In this document: positions 58,381 through 64,000 of the stretch, piece by piece
How positions within the stretch are numbered: the stretch's first letter is position 1
Layout of the letters: every line of letters begins with the position of its first letter
From: Spirillospora albida
Lineage (GTDB): Bacteria > Actinomycetota > Actinomycetes > Streptosporangiales > Streptosporangiaceae
DNA: 64,000 bases
NCBI RefSeq assembly: GCF_000718255.1
Contig: NZ_JOFJ01000002.1
Location: forward strand, 186,001 to 250,000
Reading direction: 5' to 3'
Notes under the pieces: generated by a model
The model's input: only the letters and a program-made list of their open reading frames with translations
The model's database searches: none
Told to the model about the DNA's origin: nothing
Translations under genes and position numbers: made by a program

Positions 58381-59394
58381 ATGGGTCCAGATCCGGCGGT
58401 GGCGACGGTCCGCGTCGCGGTGCGGCGCGTCCTCGCCGGCCTGCCCCCCGGCGCGATGGTGCTGGCCGCGTGCAGCGGGGGAGCCGACTCCCTGGCCCTC
58501 GCGGGGGCGCTGGCCTTCGAGGCGCCCAGATCGGGGCGTCCGGCCGGCGCCGTCACGATCGACCACGGCCTGCAGGACGGGTCGGCCGGACGCGCCGACG
58601 CCCTGGTCGGGGTCCTCGCCGGCCTCGGGCTGGATCCCGCCGGCTCCATAGCGGTCACCGTCTCGGGGTCCGGCGGCCCGGAGAACGCGGCACGTGACGC
58701 GCGGTACGCGGCCCTGGACGATGCCGCGACCCGGCTGGGCGCGGCGGCGGTCCTCCTCGGGCACACCCGGGACGACCAGGCGGAGACGGTGCTGCTGGGG
58801 CTCGCGCGCGGGTCGGGTGCGCGGTCGCTCGCGGGCATGCCGCCGACGTTCCGCCGGCGCGCGCACAGCGGCGACCCCGGCGTTCTGTACCGCCGTCCCC
58901 TCTTGGAGATCGATCGGGCCACCGCGCGCAGGGCGTGCGTCGCGATGGGACTGGACCCCTGGGACGACCCCCACAATGACGACCCGGCGTACACGCGCGC
59001 CCGTGTGAGGCACGAAGCACTGCCCGCCCTGGAGAAGGCGCTGGGGCCGGGCATCGCGGACGCGCTCGCCAGGACGGCGCGGATGCTCCGCGATGACGCG
59101 GACGCCCTCGACGGCCTTGCGGAGCGGGCCTTCGCGGACCTGGCGACCTCCGAGGAGGGCTGTCCGGTGGCGCTGCGCCTGGAGGGGCTGGAGGACCTGC
59201 CCAGAGCGGTCAGGACCCGCGTGCTGAGGGTGGCCGCGGTGAAGGCCGGCAGTCCACCGGGTACGCTCGCGGCCGTCCATGTCGATGCAATGGATCGGCT
59301 GGTCATCGCCTGGCACGGCCAGCGGCACGTGGACCTGCCCGGGCGCCTTCGGGTGTTCCGGCGGTATGGGAGGCTGCTGTTCGGCCCGGCTTGA
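58381..59394 (+). CDS. tilS: tRNA(Ile)-lysidine synthase
   Basis: Converts the wobble C of the tRNA-Ile CAU anticodon to lysidine using ATP and lysine. 337 aa N-type ATP pyrophosphatase: P-loop ACSGGADSLALAGAL, IDHGLQDGS, GHTRDDQAETVLLGLARGSG and RRPLLEIDR. Shorter than E. coli TilS because the C-terminal domain is reduced, as usual in actinobacteria. Followed by hpt and ftsH on the same strand. Confidence 0.95.
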   Translation: MGPDPAVATVRVAVRRVLAGLPPGAMVLAACSGGADSLALAGALAFEAPRSGRPAGAVTIDHGLQDGSAGRADALVGVLAGLGLDPAGSIAVTVSGSGGPENAARDARYAALDDAATRLGAAAVLLGHTRDDQAETVLLGLARGSGARSLAGMPPTFRRRAHSGDPGVLYRRPLLEIDRATARRACVAMGLDPWDDPHNDDPAYTRARVRHEALPALEKALGPGIADALARTARMLRDDADALDGLAERAFADLATSEEGCPVALRLEGLEDLPRAVRTRVLRVAAVKAGSPPGTLAAVHVDAMDRLVIAWHGQRHVDLPGRLRVFRRYGRLLFGPA

Positions 59395-59468
59395 CATCGC
59401 GCGGTGCGGGAGCTCCGCACGGCGGCGTCCGCCACCGGGCGGACGGGTCTCGACGATGAGGGTGGGCT

Positions 59469-60029
59469 GTGGACGAGAAGGACCTGGGCAGCGACCTGGC
59501 GAAGGTACTGATCCCCGAAGACCGGCTCCAGGCCAAGGTGCGGGAGCTGGCCGAGCAGATCGACGCCGACTACGCGGGCAAGGACCTGCTCCTGGTGGGG
59601 GTCCTGAAGGGCGCCGTCATGATCATGGCGGACCTGGCGCGCGCACTGCACACGCCCGCCTCGATGGACTGGATGGCGGTGTCGTCCTACGGGTCGGGGA
59701 CCAAGTCGTCGGGCGTCGTCCGCATCCTCAAGGACCTCGACACCGACATCACCGACCGGCACGTCCTGATCGTGGAGGACATCGTCGACTCGGGGCTCAC
59801 GCTGTCGTGGCTGGTGAGCAACCTGCGTTCGCGCGGGCTCGCGTCCCTGGAGATCTGCGCCCTCCTCCGCAAGCCCGACGCCGTCAAGACCGAGGTGGAC
59901 GTGAGATACATCGGCTTCGAAATCCCCAACGAGTTCGTCATCGGATACGGGCTCGACTACGCGGAGAAGTACCGGAACCTTCCGTTCGTCGGCACCCTCG
60001 CCCCCCATGTCTACGGTGGTGAGGCCTGA
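59469..60029 (+). CDS. hpt: Hypoxanthine phosphoribosyltransferase
   Basis: Purine salvage enzyme making IMP/GMP from hypoxanthine/guanine and PRPP. 186 aa with PRPP motif VLIVEDIVDSGLTLSWL, LVGVLKGAVMIMADLAR and SSYGSGTKSSG (flexible loop). GTG start at 59469 with GGGTGG upstream. Lies between tilS and ftsH as in most actinobacteria. Confidence 0.95.
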   Translation: MDEKDLGSDLAKVLIPEDRLQAKVRELAEQIDADYAGKDLLLVGVLKGAVMIMADLARALHTPASMDWMAVSSYGSGTKSSGVVRILKDLDTDITDRHVLIVEDIVDSGLTLSWLVSNLRSRGLASLEICALLRKPDAVKTEVDVRYIGFEIPNEFVIGYGLDYAEKYRNLPFVGTLAPHVYGGEA

Positions 60030-60401
60030 CGGCACCCGGCGCGGACGGCGCCGGTGAAGCGCCGCCGCCGCCGGTGCCCGCGGGACGCATAGAGCCCGGC
60101 GGCAGGGAACAACCGGCCGTGACGGTTCGTTGCAAGGGTCGTTGACGGGTATACGGAAAGGACCGGGAGATCGGCGCTGGCTGCGTCTCCCGTGTTCTGC
60201 GGTGTACCGTCGGTGGTCCCAGGCTCCCCAAGCCCGGGTGCCATGTGAGGGAGACCGCTCGACGGATCCGGAGCCCCCGGCGCCGGACCGTTCGTGAGCG
60301 GGTCTTTCGATGGTCGCACTGACGCTCGTCCCCCGGGACGGGCGGGGATCGCACACAGACGTTGGTCAGGAGGGACGGGCCCCGGAGGGGTAACCGGATA
60401 A
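60030..60401 (+). other. ftsH leader region
   Basis: 372 bp with no convincing gene. TTGACGGGTATACG (about 60141-60154) and an upstream GTTGCAAGG look like promoter elements, but the -35/-10 spacing is not ideal. GGAGGGG lies 12 bp before the ftsH ATG. An ftsH-specific promoter here is plausible. Confidence 0.4.
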
Positions 60402-62405
<2,004 letters not shown>

Positions 62406-62409
62406 CGCC

Positions 62410-63027
62410 TTGGCCATGTCCATCGACGACGACGCGCCGATGCGGGAGGACCCGCCGGGGTTCGACCACGCCCGCATCGAGAAGGCGGTGCGCGAGATCC
62501 TGTTCGCGATCGGGGAGGACCCCGATCGCGACGGGCTCCGCGATACCCCGGCGCGTGTGGCCCGCGCGTACGCCGAGCAGTTCGCGGGTCTCCGGCAGAC
62601 GCCGGAGGAGGCGCTGACCACCGTTTTCGACGCCATGCACGAGGAGATGGTCCTCGTGAAGGACATCGAGGTGTACAGCGTCTGCGAGCACCACCTGGTG
62701 CCCTTCCACGGTGTCGCCCACGTCGGGTACACGCCGAACAAGAAGGGCCAGATCACGGGCCTGTCCAAGCTCGCGCGGCTGGTCGACGTGTACGCGCGCC
62801 GGCCGCAGGTGCAGGAGCGGCTGACGAGCCAGGTCGCGGACGCGTTGATGCGGGTGCTGGAGCCGCGCGGCGCGATCGTGGTGATCGAGGCGGAGCACCT
62901 CTGCATGACGATGCGGGGCGTGCGCAAGCCGGGCGCGAAGACGGTGACCTCGGCGGTCCGTGGCGACTTCCGCGATCACGCCGAGACGCGCGCCGAGGCG
63001 ATGAGCCTGATCCTGGGCCGCCCGTAG
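62410..63027 (+). CDS. folE: GTP cyclohydrolase I
   Basis: First step of folate synthesis: GTP to 7,8-dihydroneopterin triphosphate. 205 aa with zinc-binding CEHHLVPFHG, YSVCEHH, and AEHLCMTMRGVRKPGA. TTG 62410 is 8 bp from GAGAG; ATG 62416 is an alternative start. Immediately follows ftsH. Confidence 0.95.
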   Translation: MAMSIDDDAPMREDPPGFDHARIEKAVREILFAIGEDPDRDGLRDTPARVARAYAEQFAGLRQTPEEALTTVFDAMHEEMVLVKDIEVYSVCEHHLVPFHGVAHVGYTPNKKGQITGLSKLARLVDVYARRPQVQERLTSQVADALMRVLEPRGAIVVIEAEHLCMTMRGVRKPGAKTVTSAVRGDFRDHAETRAEAMSLILGRP

Positions 63028-63053
63028 CGCCCGAGTCGCCTTGGAACGGTACG

Positions 63054-63100
63054 AACGCCTGAACGGCCCTCAGCGGCGAGCTGGGGGCCGTTCAGGCGTT
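63054..63100 (+). terminator. Hairpin between folE and folP
   Basis: Perfect 16-bp stem (63054-63069 with 63085-63100), with an inner CAGC/GCTG pair. It should stop or weaken transcription after folE, implying that folP has its own promoter in the following 68 bp. Confidence 0.75.
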
Positions 63101-63168
63101 GCGGGCGCCTTTCGGCGGTGATCGAGGGGGGCATCCGGGGGGTGCGGCGAAGGCATAGGGTTGACGGC

Positions 63169-64000
63169 ATGACCAGTGCCGTCGTCCCGGGTCTTCCCGC
63201 ACCAGGGCGCTGCCTCGTCATGGGCGTGGTGAACGTCACCCCCGACTCGTTCTCCGACGGCGGTTCCTGGTTCGACCCCGAGAAGGCGATCGGGCACGGC
63301 CTCGACCTGGTCGCGGAGGGCGCCGACATCGTCGACGTCGGCGGCGAGTCCACCCGTCCGGGCGCGCAGCGGGTCTCCCGGGAGGAGGAGCTGCGCCGCG
63401 TCGTGCCGGTCATCGAGGCGCTCACGGCCGAGGACGTCCCGGTCAGCGTCGACACGATGCGCGCCGAGGTGGCGGAGGCGGCGGTCGCGGCGGGCGCGCG
63501 CCTGGTGAACGACGTCAGCGGCGGCCTGGCCGATCCGGGGATGGCCCGGGTGGTGGCGGCCGCGGGGGTTCCCTACGTCGTGATGCACTGGCGGGGGCAC
63601 AGCCATGACATGCAGACCCGCGCCGTGTACGCCGATGTGGTGCGCGAGGTCCGCGACGAGCTGCTGAAGCGGGTGGACGCCGTGCTGGAGGAGGGGGTCG
63701 ATCCGTCGCTGATCGTCCTCGATCCCGGGCTGGGGTTCTCCAAGAGCCCGACGGCGGGCCACAACTGGACGCTCCTCGCCCACCTGGACGCTTTCACCGG
63801 CACCGGGCACCCGGTCCTCGTCGGCGCCTCCCGCAAGAGCTTCCTGACGCGGCTCCTCGCGGACGCCGAGGGCGTCCCCCGGCCGTTCACGGACTGCGAT
63901 GACGCGACCGTGGCGGTCACGTCCCTCGCCGCGGCCGCGGGCGCGTGGTGCGTCCGGGTGCACCGCGTCCGCCCCAACGTCGACGCGGTGCGCGTCGCGG
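63169..64000 (+). CDS. folP: Dihydropteroate synthase, 3'-truncated by window
   Basis: Condenses 6-hydroxymethyl-dihydropterin-PP with p-aminobenzoate; the sulfonamide target. The open frame from ATG 63169 runs off the window after 277 codons. Motifs are MGVVNVTPDSFSDGG, DIVDVGGESTRPGA, VSVDTMRAEVAEAAVAAGARLVNDVSGG, LDPGLGFSKS and VGASRKSFL. Nearly full length; only the extreme C-terminus is missing. Confidence 0.95.
   Translation, partial: MTSAVVPGLPAPGRCLVMGVVNVTPDSFSDGGSWFDPEKAIGHGLDLVAEGADIVDVGGESTRPGAQRVSREEELRRVVPVIEALTAEDVPVSVDTMRAEVAEAAVAAGARLVNDVSGGLADPGMARVVAAAGVPYVVMHWRGHSHDMQTRAVYADVVREVRDELLKRVDAVLEEGVDPSLIVLDPGLGFSKSPTAGHNWTLLAHLDAFTGTGHPVLVGASRKSFLTRLLADAEGVPRPFTDCDDATVAVTSLAAAAGAWCVRVHRVRPNVDAVRVA

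Noticed and set aside
60030..60401. Possible small gene or riboswitch before ftsH
   Set aside because: No coding frame with family-like sequence and no recognisable riboswitch core; treated as leader and promoter.

Overview
The window is very GC-rich with strong G/C third-position bias, frequent GTG and TTG starts and many 4-bp ATGA/GTGA gene overlaps. It carries actinobacterial hallmarks: XRE/DUF397 pairs, a PDWY-type cytochrome b, class F sortase, DUF2342, and the dacB-DUF2342-tilS-hpt-ftsH-folE-folP order. It looks like a filamentous actinomycete chromosome, probably of the Actinomadura/Thermomonosporaceae type. That taxon is inferred from gene style only.

Layout. (1) 1-7.3 kb: the 3' part of a type I polyketide synthase (KS-AT-DH-KR-ACP-ACP*-TE) with crotonyl-CoA carboxylase/reductase just downstream. 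(2) 7.5-12.3 kb: a class F sortase coupled to a secreted protein with a C-terminal LPAAG sorting-like signal, a solitary cytochrome bc1 b-subunit, and a divergent PucR-type regulator. (3) 12.3-19.6 kb: a response regulator/kinase/DUF4173 operon, a GCS2-family ligase, an orphan kinase and YceI. (4) 19.7-22.6 kb: an XRE-DUF397 pair with two divergent small genes and a decayed gene. (5) 22.6-27.2 kb: homogentisate (tyrosine) catabolism, hmgA - unknown - fahA in overlapping reading frames, with a MarR regulator. (6) 27.2-33.5 kb: TetR/DHA2 exporter, an RsbW-like ATPase, membrane and lipoprotein genes, and an L,D-transpeptidase. (7) 33.7-41.7 kb: two secreted His/Cys-rich proteins, a NodB deacetylase, a PRC/DUF2382 stress protein, an S4 protein, a ClpC-like unfoldase and an LLM oxidoreductase. 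(8) 41.7-49.8 kb: a GMC oxidoreductase, an MMPL-kinase-regulator operon, and a MarR/MFS pair separated by a striking 15-bp-pitch operator array. (9) 49.8-55 kb: a MerR-VIT/VWA operon and a membrane-tethered ECF sigma factor with built-in zinc finger. (10) 55-64 kb: the conserved housekeeping block ppa / dacB-DUF2342-tilS-hpt-ftsH-folE-folP, with folP cut by the window edge.

How parts fit: CCR probably supplies the extender unit for the adjacent PKS. HmgA and FahA bracket an unknown protein that could do the missing isomerase step. Several regulator/target pairs (TetR-DHA2, MarR-MFS, MerR-VWA, XRE-DUF397) each have a visible inverted-repeat operator between or ahead of them. Perfect hairpin terminators separate most transcription units. 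I saw no tRNA, rRNA, CRISPR, insertion sequence or prophage.
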